Source: Bombyx mori (Eukaryota; Arthropoda; Insecta; Lepidoptera; Bombycidae). Taken from it: DNA of 64,000 nt. The stretch covers positions 17,481,001 to 17,545,000 of the forward strand of contig NC_085118.1 of assembly GCF_030269925.1 (NCBI RefSeq), given 5' to 3'. Under the pieces are notes generated by a model that saw only the letters and a list, made by a program, of their open reading frames with translations, did no database searches and had not been told where the DNA came from. The translations under genes were made by a program, and so were the position numbers. Positions 10,213 to 22,071 of the stretch are shown here, in pieces (position 1 is the first letter of the stretch; each line of letters opens with the position of its first letter).

Positions 10213-13200
10213 ATGGAAGAATCTACGATGAACCATTACGAGAAACAGCTGTACACGGTGTTCAAAACATTCGACGTAGATAATAAGGAAGCTCTTGACA
10301 AAAATTCCGTTCACGCCCTCTGTGACTCCTTACAGCTCGATGGTCGTGGCGTTCAACTCGTCGAGACGCTCTTCGGTCGGCCCTCCGACAGAGTCACCTT
10401 CACGCAGTTCCGTAACGGGCTCCTTTCCGTACTCGACACCGACAGATCTGATCCTTCGGTTGAGCCATCAACTTCAGACGACGCCGACTTAGAACTGGCT
10501 CCAAGGTACGTTTTCGGTTCCAAAAAATATGGTCGCCGTTCTCGTCCACCTCGTCCTCTTGAGACTACCTCGACCCCTCGGGCGTCCTCTGCTTCCCGTC
10601 TTGATAGCGACCACCGTCGTGCCCGCCATCGTCCTGTATGTAGGCGTAGCTCTTCGGCTATGGAATCACGGGACTTTGAGTCTGATGATGACTACAAACC
10701 TTCAGCAGAACTTGATCCTGGTCGTCAGATCGATCGCTCCGAAGCTTTAGCACTGTGTCAAGGTTTGAATATGGAAGGAGTTGACCGTCTCATTGAACAC
10801 ATTTTTACTCAAAGTACTGGTACTGAAATGACTGTCGCAGAATTTTTTAGAAGACTGGATTCAGAACTTGCCACAACAATTCGAGAAGTACGAGAACGTA
10901 GTAATACCAATCCCAGAACTGGATCCTCTGAAAGCATTGAGGAGACTAGACTATCAGCTGACAATATTATTGAGGCGTGGGAGAATGCAGGGGTGCCGCG
11001 TCCACGAGCCCTGCTTGCTGAGTTAGGATTTAAGGAAAATGCAGTGAACTCAGTTGGCTTGGAAAACATTCTTGATGAAGAACTGCGCACACTGAGCAGT
11101 CCTGTTGATGAAAGATCACTACTACTCAATGCAGCTCTTGCAATCGCACGACTACAGGCTAAACTATTACGTGAGCGTGCCGACGCAACTGCTGCTGAAC
11201 GTGACAAACTACGAGCAGATGTGGCTGATGCTAATGCGAGAGCTCGCCTTCTTGCTCAAGAAATTGATGAAAACCATGCTCGACTTGAAGCTGAATTAAA
11301 GTCTAATTTAAAACGGGCAGAAGCACGTCATGCTGAAGCAGTGCGTGGAGCGTCAGCCGAAGCTGCTGCAGAGAGAGAGCGCACTGCTGTCTTATCATCG
11401 CGATTGCAAGAAGAGATTAAGCGACGCATCGAAGCTGAAACACGATTAAAAGTAGAATCAGAAGAATTGAAATCGCGGCTTGAGGACACAGAAGTGCGAC
11501 TTCATAGATCTGAAGAACGTGTTGCGGAAGTCGAGCGCGAGAGAACTCGTCTCGAAGCTGAGGTACTCGTAGCAGATAGGGCAAGTGCAGGGCGAAGCCC
11601 TCTGTCCGCAGAGCAGGGATCAGCTGGCGAAATCGAGACGCACATAGAACGACTACAGCTCGAGAACCTACGGTTGCGCGACCGCATCGACGAACTGTGT
11701 GCAGCATTGGAGGTACAGGGTCGCGAGACAGTATCCACTGTCGTCACGGGGGTCGATGATCTCTCTGCTGAGCTGGGTTCACTGTTATATCCGAATCGTG
11801 CTGAGGTGATCATAGTTTTGTATACCATTATTCACATTTCATTATACTAGCACAGCTATAGGCACATAGCACAATATTAACAAATTGCTTATACATAATT
11901 GGTTCTGAAGTATTTTAACTACTATTTACTTCTTCTCAGAATTCAAAATGCATTTCCAGGAATGTGATTCTTCACCAACAAGCTTGGATCAAAAAGTGCT
12001 CAGTCATGTCGAAGCAGTTGTTAAATTACGTGATCTGCTGGATAGCTTGCGAAAGTTGTCGGCGAGCCAGAGCACTTGTGAAGTTTGTTCAAACATTCTG
12101 GATACTATAGAAACCCTGAAAGAGAAGATCCAGGAGTTAACAGAGGCTGTGGTTATGGCAGGGCCGGAGCGATCAAATACTTGTGAAGGCAGTACTCAAA
12201 CAGAACAAGAGGAAGACTCTGTTCAGCTGACGATGGAACTGGCTGATACTCTGCAGCAACATGAGGAGGAGAGAAACAGACTTGAAGCTCTAGTCAAGTA
12301 ACTTGGATTTGGTTAAATAATTGTAACATGTTCAATAATCTGTCTCAACACTGTCAACATGTTCACTGTTGACTGCCTCGAGCCATCTGTCGACACTGTC
12401 CACTGTGAGGTAGAATTATTACAGTGTCTATTACATCAGGTGAATTGTTACCCTACCTTTTAAATAGAACGAGTAAATGTTATTTGTTCCAAATAATTAA
12501 CAGAACTTCTAGATAGAAAGTGGAAATTTAATATTAAAAATATCGAAAAACTGACCAATACCAAAATTGCATAAAATTTGGTTTACTAAGTAAAAGCTTG
12601 AATTTGAATTGAAGTACTGTATCAATTTCAGAGATTTAGAAAGTAGCCTGGAGCAGATGAAAGCCGAGTACGACAAGTGCGAGGAGTACTGGGCCGGCAA
12701 GGTGGAGGAGGAGCGGCGGCTGCACGGCGACGAGCAGCGCGCGGCCGACCAGCGCCTCGCGGACCTGGCGGCCAGGGTCCACGACTACGAGCGGCAGTTC
12801 GCGCTGCCGCCCATCGACGAGCGACCCAAGCTCGAGGCGCAGGTCAACGACCTGCAGGTACTCACGCATCATCACGACCGATCTAGATCCGAACCGATAC
12901 TCGTCGAAAGCTGAATACAGAAAGTAAATAACGATATTTAATTTGAACATCGATTGTCGAAGTTCCACAATAGTATTTTGGCATAATGAAACGCAAACGA
13001 GACCGTTTCATTGAAGCACTGAGGTCCTTCGTCCACTTATGGTCCAGAACACACGCAGGTATTGCAATACCTACAGCAACCCAAGGGCTCCTTCAGCAAG
13101 TCACAGGACAGGACCACTGTCAACTCAGAGTTACGAGTGCACTAATGTAATGAGTGTTCACACCGGGTGGCTCTCCATTAACGGTGCTTTTAGGCACCAC

Positions 13201-13564
13201 AAGCACCGGTCACCGTCCTCGTCGAACCCTGTGGTTAATGTCTAAACTTCTGTGGTTAATGAATATTGAAAAAACAAATTTCTGTTCCCTAATCGATCGC
13301 CCCTCGCAGGAGGAGTTCGCGCGCTACCGCCGCGACAAGGAGGCCGAGCTGGCGCGGCTGCGGGGCGAGGGCGCGGGGGCGGGGGGCGGGACGGGCGGCG
13401 CGGGGGGCGGTGCGGGGGGCGCGGGGCGGCGCGAGCTGCGGGCGCGGGCGGCGCGCGCCGAGGCGGCAGTGCGGCGGCTGCAGGCGCGGCTGGCGGCCGC
13501 AGACGTGCTGGTGCGGGACCTGTACGTGGAGAACTGCCAGCTGGCCAGCCGGGACCGGCTCTGA
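10213..13564 (+). CDS. Bsg25D: Ninein / blastoderm-specific protein 25D-like centrosomal protein
   Basis: Four exons join with consistent phases and GT-AG borders: 10213-11805, 11960-12297, 12632-12857 and 13310-13564, giving 803 residues. The N-terminus (YEKQLYTVFKTFDVDNKE, residues 9-26) is an EF-hand-like module close to Drosophila Bsg25D, the fly Ninein homologue. A second EF-like pair lies around 180-215 (DRSEALALCQGLNMEGVD). Residues about 300-460 form a long Glu/Arg/Ala-rich coiled coil; further coiled coil follows in exons 2-4. Exon 4 contains a low-complexity Gly/Ala run before a final helix ending in NCQLASRDRL. Ninein family proteins anchor microtubules at centrosomes and other organising centres; that role is taken from the family. 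The calcium-loop residues look incomplete, so calcium binding is doubtful. The first exon's frame runs past its donor to a stop at 11850, which would be an intron read-through. Confidence 0.87.
13150..13262 (+). repeat. fragment of dispersed repeat family B inside intron 3
   Basis: The stretch with ACGGTGCTTTTAGGCACC, CAAGCACCGGTCACCG and CTCGTCGAACCC matches the start of a repeat seen again at 38790-39310, 45085-46110 and 59385-59670. Only the first approximately 100 bp is present. Confidence 0.55.
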
Positions 13565-14780
13565 CCCCGTCCGGGGCCGTGTCCTCGAACTAATCGTTTC
13601 GGTAAATTCGCATTTAATGCATTTTGTAGTTACTCCGCATTAGGAGCGAGGGAGGCTCACGTCCGCCCTGTACATAAAATATTTAAATGATAATTAATGT
13701 ATTAGCACGTAACCGCAAGTTCCTCAATCATATCATTTAGCTAACCCGTGAGTGTCGGCAACTTAATATGCTCATTACGAATTGATATAATCACAATCTC
13801 ATGTCGGCCGGGGCCGCTCGTGCTTGTGTTTATTAATGCTCTGAACCACGCATCGGCGTGTCGAAGTGTCGGTCGGGCCGCGGTGTGCCCACGCCGCTCA
13901 TTGCTTCACTGGATGGACGAGCTTCCGGCCCGTTTACGGCTTAGTGCGCACCGGGGCTCACAGAGATCACCGCGTGGATGTCACTGGCCACAGCCCTCAC
14001 AGTCGCGGGCTGCGTGACTGCTTCGCTGCAAGAGTCGACAGGGAAGTGGTACCTACCCGCGCGGGCTCACAAAACATTTTCTGCTTATATAATTCAACGT
14101 GAAAGTGTCATCACGTTCTTATTCACCAAGTGCCTTCTGTGCTGTATCACTTACTGTATACTACTTATAATAAGATTAGTCGAGTCGTGTGTGTAAACAA
14201 CACGTTTAATGCCTTGCGCAAGTTTCCAGTAATTCATATAAGTACCGCAAAGTTCTTAAGAACCTTAAGCGGATCCTAGACTCTAGATCTGATTTTGCTT
14301 AGTTTGCACTAAACTACAGAACGAAACTGTCGCTAAATAAATATACCCGTTACTTAGTATTTGTCGAAAACGAAAAAATATAATCCGTTTATAAGAAAAC
14401 CGCTCGCTCGAATCTGGGTCCTTACTCTCCATTATATAGAATCTTCCGGCACCGCACCGACGTGTGCCCGGCCCCCATAGTGCCCCCCGCACGAGCGCCT
14501 CCGTGGCCAGACCCCAGGGATTCTTCCGGCGGCGAAGGCCTCTCCCGCGGAAGAAAATCGTTCAGACCTGCGTACGTCCTCCCCCTGCCACGACCACAGT
14601 GTCCGCGTAGCCAATAACGACCAGGCATTATCATAGCCCGGTACAGGAAATTCATTTGCACATTGTCATAAAGCTCATCAATCAATGAGCCTTGAAGTCA
14701 ATGAACATGTGATAAGGGCTAATATATTTTCAAAGATCTGCCTCTGGGAGAAGATTTGATCTATTGTGGATCTATTAGAA

Positions 14781-15195
14781 GTCGTCGTGGCCTAAAGGAT
14801 AAGACGTCCGGTGCATTCGTATGTAGCGATGCACCGGTGTTCGAATCCCGCAGGCGGGTACCAATTTTTCTAATGAAATACGTACTCAACAAATGATCAC
14901 GATTGACTTCCACGGTGAAGGAATAACATCGTGTAGTAAAAATTATAATTTGCGTAATTACTGGTGGTAGGACCTCTTGCGAGTCCGCGCGGGTAGGCAC
15001 CACCGCTCCGCCTATTTCTGCCGTGAAGCAGTAATGCGTTTCGGTTTGAAGGGTGGGGCAGCCGTTGTAACTGCATATACTAAGACCTAAGAACTTATAT
15101 CTCAAGCGGGGTGGCGCATTTAGGTTGTAAATTTCTATGGGTGGAGCCCACTTAACACCAGGTGGGCTATGAGCTTGTCCACCCATAAAAATATT
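14781..15195 (+). mobile_element. Bm1 SINE, near full length (in duplication copy 1)
   Basis: The tRNA-derived head has an A-box-like TGGCCTAAAGGATAAGACG and a B box GGTGTTCGAATCCCGC, followed by the Bm1 body (ACTGGTGGTAGGACCTC, CAGTAATGCGTTTCGGTT, GGTGGGCTATGAGC) and a short A-rich end. Bm1 is the abundant Bombyx SINE transcribed by RNA polymerase III and mobilised by LINE machinery. Confidence 0.9.
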
Positions 15196-15956
15196 TGAGT
15201 TAAAACCCACACTGATACTCTCCCAAGCAGGATTCTATATATGGCTTTGCTGAAAAGCACATTGGTAAGAACCAGGTGCTGAAATTCTTACTAGAAATCA
15301 GCTCTAGCATTTTTTATAAGTTCCCCATGGATATCGTCAATTTAATTGGAAAAACCTAAAGTACACACACACCGCCCCGGTCGGACCTGAATATTTATAA
15401 ACGACCCTGACTTCTCAAGGGTGCTTTAAAATTAATTAAGTGATTTATTATATTAATTATCCTGCACTCGGCGCGGCTCAGTGTCTCGCCCTCCCCGCCG
15501 CCCCCCGCCGGACCCCCCCGGCCCCGCGCGTGACGCTGCACATCGGTGCAGTAACTCGTAAGGGCGCGATGTGTGTCTCTTTTAAGTCTCTTGTAAGCAG
15601 TATTATGATCGTCAGAAGTTTTTCTGGAACATTCCTGAAGCTGGCGTCATTAAATCAATTGAAATATGATTAGTCATTGTCGCTGTAGACAAATTCCTTA
15701 CCCCGGGATCGTACTCGATAGGTAAACCGCCAAGCAATATCAGCAAGTTTACCATCAATTGTGCGTCCAATATCTTGCAGCTGGTTAACTGACTCAGTGA
15801 CATTATCTACACAGTCGTTCATTGAGCCGCTGTACAATATTGGATACCATCAAGTGCTCGGGTTTATTTACCTATGAAATTACTATTCAGATACAATAAA
15901 GTTGAGTTCATTTTTGTAAATAGTTTTTAATTCTATCTATCAAAACATGCAACCAT

Positions 15957-16110
15957 AGTATCGATGCATCTCGGCCTGCACAGTCGTAATTTTTCAATGT
16001 TCTTGTGGAAGAAGTCAGGTGTGCGGGATCCAACAAACTCTTCAAAGGTATTGTGCCTTGCCTTTCGATTATTGAATTTTTTCCCAGCCAGGGAACCAAT
16101 AACATCGTTA
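15957..16110 (-). pseudogene. mariner transposase C-terminal fragment (copy 1)
   Basis: The minus strand reads FNNRKARHNTFEEFVGSR, TPDFFHKNIEKLRLC and a short end before a stop, matching the C-terminal region of mariner-type transposases. No catalytic domain precedes it. Related to the relic at the left window edge. Confidence 0.5.
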
Positions 16111-17408
16111 GTGTCCTGTGGCCGCTCGTTGTCGTCACGCGATGCTCCGCGTGCTTACGAAATAGATTCAATTACGATTAAAACTAACACTAATCAATAT
16201 GCAAATGTATAACATCAATATGAAAATAAATTTCACGTTTTATACTAAAATCATTTGCATTTATAAGTCTTAGATACAATACAAGCATAGATGTGCAATC
16301 GCACACGGACAGCACGCGCCGCCCCGCCCCGCCCCGCCCAGCCCCGCGCCGCGCGAGACACGAGCGGTCACAGGCGACGCTCGTTGGAGCTTCTATATAC
16401 TTTTATTTTATTAAATGTATACAACAAAGAAATGTGTGTATTGTACATAATTTAATAATTTTATTTCACAAACAAAACGTAGGTATTGCATATAATAACG
16501 CAATTAGATTCAATTAAGATCAATATTCGTGTGAGTATCGGGACCATAATGTATCAATTAAGTTTATTTTTATTTCGTAAATGAATTGTAAATGTGAAAA
16601 GTTAAGTAAACATTTAGCGTAAATAAGGATTTTGACAAGTTTTTTTCTTGAAAGACAGTTTAGTAAGACTTGATTAAACATGTGTTTAATTAATTTGATA
16701 TATCCAGTCGTCACTAGCCGCAGTTGCAACGACTTGAATACCGATATACACGGCCATGTACGCCAATCATGTTGTTATAATCATAAGATGCCCTCTCAAC
16801 ATTTGGATCCTACAAATGATGTACTTAAGATACTTATTTTAAATAATCATTCCTACAATATTTCGGTCGCAAAAATGACAGTCTAGCTGTAAATATGTAT
16901 ATTAACTAATTCTAAAGGATCAATGTGGCGCCGCGCGAGCCCGCGGCCGTTGGGCCCCGGGGCCGCGCCGACACGTGCGACACGTGTACCATCTCAACAC
17001 TGCCCAGGCATAGTTACAATACGTTAGTTTTTATCCGAAGCAGAAAACAGAATCGTGTATGTGATACTGTTCTCGGTTTTGAGAATGCTTGCAGTCCCCC
17101 CCCAGGGTTCCTCAGGACCCCCTGCCGTGCGACTGTGCAGGGAGACGGGGTTGACTGATGCTACGTGGTTAAATGTAGTGATATAACTATAACAGAAACA
17201 TGATTCAAAGAGCGCGTGAATAAATAGCCCTCTCCCTCCTCCCCCCGCCTCCTCCTTACTGCCTATCACCGCTATACAATTAGAAAGACCAGCTTATAAT
17301 TTTAGTTCTTCGGTCCGGAAATGTTCCATTGAAAGTGTAGGTATTTGTTTATACTCGTGTTACAAATATTGTATCTCGCGTCAGCGGGCGACCTGGACGC
17401 CACGCCGG

Positions 17409-17450
17409 GTGTCCCGGGCACTGGGCAGGCCCGCGCGATGCCCGGGACAC
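17409..17450. repeat. perfect 12-bp inverted repeat, 18-nt loop (copy 1)
   Basis: Arms GTGTCCCGGGCA (17409-17420) and TGCCCGGGACAC (17439-17450) are exactly complementary, in a GC-rich patch. A smaller hairpin (TGGACC/GGTCCA) follows closely. As RNA this would be a very stable stem. No function is known to me. Confidence 0.6.
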
Positions 17451-18732
17451 AGGTGTGCCTAAATTGGACCCGCTGTGGTCCAGATAGTCTATTTATTAGC
17501 TGAATTATTATTGAAAACGACGTGTATGTGACAATTTCGATCCCTTCCTTCATTAAATAATTTCAAATATTTTATTTAAAAATTTTAAGCGAAAGGAAAA
17601 TATATTTTAGTTGTAATGATAATTGTTAAATGTTGTAAATGATAATTAATGTATTAGCACGTAACCGCAAGTTCCTCAATCATATCATTTAGCTAACCCG
17701 TGAGTGTCGGCAACTTAATATGCTCATTACGAATTGATATAATCACAATCTCATGTCGGCCGGGGCCGCTCGTGCTTGTGTTTATTAATGCTCTGAACCA
17801 CGCATCGGCGTGTCGAAGTGTCGGTCGGGCCGCGGTGTGCCCACGCCGCTCATTGCTTCACTGGATGGACGAGCTTCCGGCCCGTTTACGGCTTAGTGCG
17901 CACCGGGGCTCACAGAGATCACCGCGTGGATGTCACTGGCCACAGCCCTCACAGTCGCGGGCTGCGTGACTGCTTCGCTGCAAGAGTCGACAGGGAAGTG
18001 GTACCTACCCGCGCGGGCTCACAAAACATTTTCTGCTTATATAATTCAACGTGAAAGTGTCATCACGTTCTTATTCACCAAGTGCCTTCTGTGCTGTATC
18101 ACTTACTGTATACTACTTATAATAAGATTAGTCGAGTCGTGTGTGTAAACAACACGTTTAATGCCTTGCGCAAGTTTCCAGTAATTCATATAAGTACCGC
18201 AAAGTTCTTAAGAACCTTAAGCGGATCCTAGACTCTAGATCTGATTTTGCTTAGTTTGCACTAAACTACAGAACGAAACTGTCGCTAAATAAATATACCC
18301 GTTACTTAGTATTTGTCGAAAACGAAAAAATATAATCCGTTTATAAGAAAACCGCTCGCTCGAATCTGGGTCCTTACTCTCCATTATATAGAATCTTCCG
18401 GCACCGCACCGACGTGTGCCCGGCCCCCATAGTGCCCCCCGCACGAGCGCCTCCGTGGCCAGACCCCAGGGATTCTTCCGGCGGCGAAGGCCTCTCCCGC
18501 GGAAGAAAATCGTTCAGACCTGCGTACGTCCTCCCCCTGCCACGACCACAGTGTCCGCGTAGCCAATAACGACCAGGCATTATCATAGCCCGGTACAGGA
18601 AATTCATTTGCACATTGTCATAAAGCTCATCAATCAATGAGCCTTGAAGTCAATGAACATGTGATAAGGGCTAATATATTTTCAAAGATCTGCCTCTGGG
18701 AGAAGATTTGATCTATTGTGGATCTATTAGAA

Positions 18733-19147
18733 GTCGTCGTGGCCTAAAGGATAAGACGTCCGGTGCATTCGTATGTAGCGATGCACCGGTGTTCGAATCC
18801 CGCAGGCGGGTACCAATTTTTCTAATGAAATACGTACTCAACAAATGATCACGATTGACTTCCACGGTGAAGGAATAACATCGTGTAGTAAAAATTATAA
18901 TTTGCGTAATTACTGGTGGTAGGACCTCTTGCGAGTCCGCGCGGGTAGGCACCACCGCTCCGCCTATTTCTGCCGTGAAGCAGTAATGCGTTTCGGTTTG
19001 AAGGGTGGGGCAGCCGTTGTAACTGCATATACTAAGACCTAAGAACTTATATCTCAAGCGGGGTGGCGCATTTAGGTTGTAAATTTCTATGGGTGGAGCC
19101 CACTTAACACCAGGTGGGCTATGAGCTTGTCCACCCATAAAAATATT
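18733..19147 (+). mobile_element. Bm1 SINE (in duplication copy 2)
   Basis: Identical to the copy at 14781-15195 and duplicated with its surroundings, not an independent insertion. Confidence 0.9.
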
Positions 19148-19908
19148 TGAGTTAAAACCCACACTGATACTCTCCCAAGCAGGATTCTATATATGGCTTT
19201 GCTGAAAAGCACATTGGTAAGAACCAGGTGCTGAAATTCTTACTAGAAATCAGCTCTAGCATTTTTTATAAGTTCCCCATGGATATCGTCAATTTAATTG
19301 GAAAAACCTAAAGTACACACACACCGCCCCGGTCGGACCTGAATATTTATAAACGACCCTGACTTCTCAAGGGTGCTTTAAAATTAATTAAGTGATTTAT
19401 TATATTAATTATCCTGCACTCGGCGCGGCTCAGTGTCTCGCCCTCCCCGCCGCCCCCCGCCGGACCCCCCCGGCCCCGCGCGTGACGCTGCACATCGGTG
19501 CAGTAACTCGTAAGGGCGCGATGTGTGTCTCTTTTAAGTCTCTTGTAAGCAGTATTATGATCGTCAGAAGTTTTTCTGGAACATTCCTGAAGCTGGCGTC
19601 ATTAAATCAATTGAAATATGATTAGTCATTGTCGCTGTAGACAAATTCCTTACCCCGGGATCGTACTCGATAGGTAAACCGCCAAGCAATATCAGCAAGT
19701 TTACCATCAATTGTGCGTCCAATATCTTGCAGCTGGTTAACTGACTCAGTGACATTATCTACACAGTCGTTCATTGAGCCGCTGTACAATATTGGATACC
19801 ATCAAGTGCTCGGGTTTATTTACCTATGAAATTACTATTCAGATACAATAAAGTTGAGTTCATTTTTGTAAATAGTTTTTAATTCTATCTATCAAAACAT
19901 GCAACCAT

Positions 19909-20062
19909 AGTATCGATGCATCTCGGCCTGCACAGTCGTAATTTTTCAATGTTCTTGTGGAAGAAGTCAGGTGTGCGGGATCCAACAAACTCTTCAAAGG
20001 TATTGTGCCTTGCCTTTCGATTATTGAATTTTTTCCCAGCCAGGGAACCAATAACATCGTTA
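19909..20062 (-). pseudogene. mariner transposase C-terminal fragment (copy 2)
   Basis: Duplicate of 15957-16110. Confidence 0.5.
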
Positions 20063-21360
20063 GTGTCCTGTGGCCGCTCGTTGTCGTCACGCGATGCTCC
20101 GCGTGCTTACGAAATAGATTCAATTACGATTAAAACTAACACTAATCAATATGCAAATGTATAACATCAATATGAAAATAAATTTCACGTTTTATACTAA
20201 AATCATTTGCATTTATAAGTCTTAGATACAATACAAGCATAGATGTGCAATCGCACACGGACAGCACGCGCCGCCCCGCCCCGCCCCGCCCAGCCCCGCG
20301 CCGCGCGAGACACGAGCGGTCACAGGCGACGCTCGTTGGAGCTTCTATATACTTTTATTTTATTAAATGTATACAACAAAGAAATGTGTGTATTGTACAT
20401 AATTTAATAATTTTATTTCACAAACAAAACGTAGGTATTGCATATAATAACGCAATTAGATTCAATTAAGATCAATATTCGTGTGAGTATCGGGACCATA
20501 ATGTATCAATTAAGTTTATTTTTATTTCGTAAATGAATTGTAAATGTGAAAAGTTAAGTAAACATTTAGCGTAAATAAGGATTTTGACAAGTTTTTTTCT
20601 TGAAAGACAGTTTAGTAAGACTTGATTAAACATGTGTTTAATTAATTTGATATATCCAGTCGTCACTAGCCGCAGTTGCAACGACTTGAATACCGATATA
20701 CACGGCCATGTACGCCAATCATGTTGTTATAATCATAAGATGCCCTCTCAACATTTGGATCCTACAAATGATGTACTTAAGATACTTATTTTAAATAATC
20801 ATTCCTACAATATTTCGGTCGCAAAAATGACAGTCTAGCTGTAAATATGTATATTAACTAATTCTAAAGGATCAATGTGGCGCCGCGCGAGCCCGCGGCC
20901 GTTGGGCCCCGGGGCCGCGCCGACACGTGCGACACGTGTACCATCTCAACACTGCCCAGGCATAGTTACAATACGTTAGTTTTTATCCGAAGCAGAAAAC
21001 AGAATCGTGTATGTGATACTGTTCTCGGTTTTGAGAATGCTTGCAGTCCCCCCCCAGGGTTCCTCAGGACCCCCTGCCGTGCGACTGTGCAGGGAGACGG
21101 GGTTGACTGATGCTACGTGGTTAAATGTAGTGATATAACTATAACAGAAACATGATTCAAAGAGCGCGTGAATAAATAGCCCTCTCCCTCCTCCCCCCGC
21201 CTCCTCCTTACTGCCTATCACCGCTATACAATTAGAAAGACCAGCTTATAATTTTAGTTCTTCGGTCCGGAAATGTTCCATTGAAAGTGTAGGTATTTGT
21301 TTATACTCGTGTTACAAATATTGTATCTCGCGTCAGCGGGCGACCTGGACGCCACGCCGG

Positions 21361-21402
21361 GTGTCCCGGGCACTGGGCAGGCCCGCGCGATGCCCGGGAC
21401 AC
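21361..21402. repeat. perfect 12-bp inverted repeat (copy 2)
   Basis: Duplicate of 17409-17450, unchanged in both arms. Confidence 0.6.
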
Positions 21403-21993
21403 AGGTGTGCCTAAATTGGACCCGCTGTGGTCCAGATAGTCTATTTATTAGCTGAATTATTATTGAAAACGACGTGTATGTGACAATTTCGATCCCTTCC
21501 TTCATTAAATAATTTCAAATATTTTATTTAAAAATTTTAAGCGAAAGGAAAATATATTTTAGTTGTATTCAGTTTCAAAATACATAAATTTTTTAAATTT
21601 GACTTTTTAAATATCTGTCATATATCAAGCACTCATAAATTTCTCTGATACATTAATAAATTGACCTATTAAAAGTGTTGACTAAAGTTTGTTTCATTAC
21701 ATGTTCATTCCTTGGCGCACAATGTGTCGCTGTGAGTCCCGATGGTAATAATAATAATAGACGAATTAAGCTTTTTGTATTTTATTTAGAAACGAATAAT
21801 GAAAATAAACATTGTTCAGTAGTTAGCGTTGTACAATATGCACGTATTCTAATTCATTTTATAATACGATGTGACTCTTGACATATGCAGGTAATTACCC
21901 CGGTATGTATAATTACTGTACGAGGTACAATCACACTTTATATTAATCCCAGCACCTATGTAGTTAAACTTATGAACTGTTAAATAACAAATT

Positions 21994-21999
21994 TTTATT
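21994..21999 (-). terminator. candidate polyadenylation signal of the LRP11-like gene
   Basis: Minus-strand AATAAA 73 nt past the stop codon at 22072-22074. A second AATAAA lies at 21781-21786. Which is used cannot be told from sequence. Confidence 0.4.
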
Positions 22000-22071
22000 T
22001 TTTTTGTACAAAACTTTAAGTCGACATTAAGTTGAGTCGCGCACAGAGCACAAGCCGGGCCTGCGGTCCCG

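Larger units (their letters stand above)
13684..17615 (+). repeat. tandem segmental duplication, copy 1 (3,932 bp)
   Basis: Every position I compared recurs 3,952 bp downstream. Identity starts at 13684/17636 and ends at 17615/21567. All open frames in one copy recur with identical translations in the other. The block begins 120 bp after the Bsg25D-like stop codon, so it may include part of that 3' UTR. It contains a full Bm1 SINE, a mariner relic, several GC-rich islands and a perfect 12-bp inverted repeat. I see no convincing gene inside. Confidence 0.95.
17636..21567 (+). repeat. tandem segmental duplication, copy 2 (3,932 bp)
   Basis: Same sequence and orientation as 13684-17615, separated from it by a 20-bp filler (17616-17635) that itself repeats the motif ATGATAATT found at the copy start. 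After 21567 the sequence diverges. The copy ends about 500 bp from the stop codon of the convergent LRP11-like gene. Confidence 0.95.

Noticed and set aside
14781..14870. tRNA-like sequences at the start of each Bm1
   Set aside because: They are the heads of the Bm1 SINE, not tRNA genes: the body and A-rich tail follow directly.
15470..15555. GC-rich candidate exon ending in LHIGA before GTAACT
   Set aside because: Acceptor and donor look acceptable, but no partner exon in phase was found and the stretch is low-complexity Pro/Ala.
13748..21505. Many open frames of 60-149 codons inside the duplicated block
   Set aside because: They are on both strands, overlap Bm1 and GC islands, and show no domain, codon pattern or splice logic. 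The 149-codon minus frame at 14761-15210 is Bm1 sequence.
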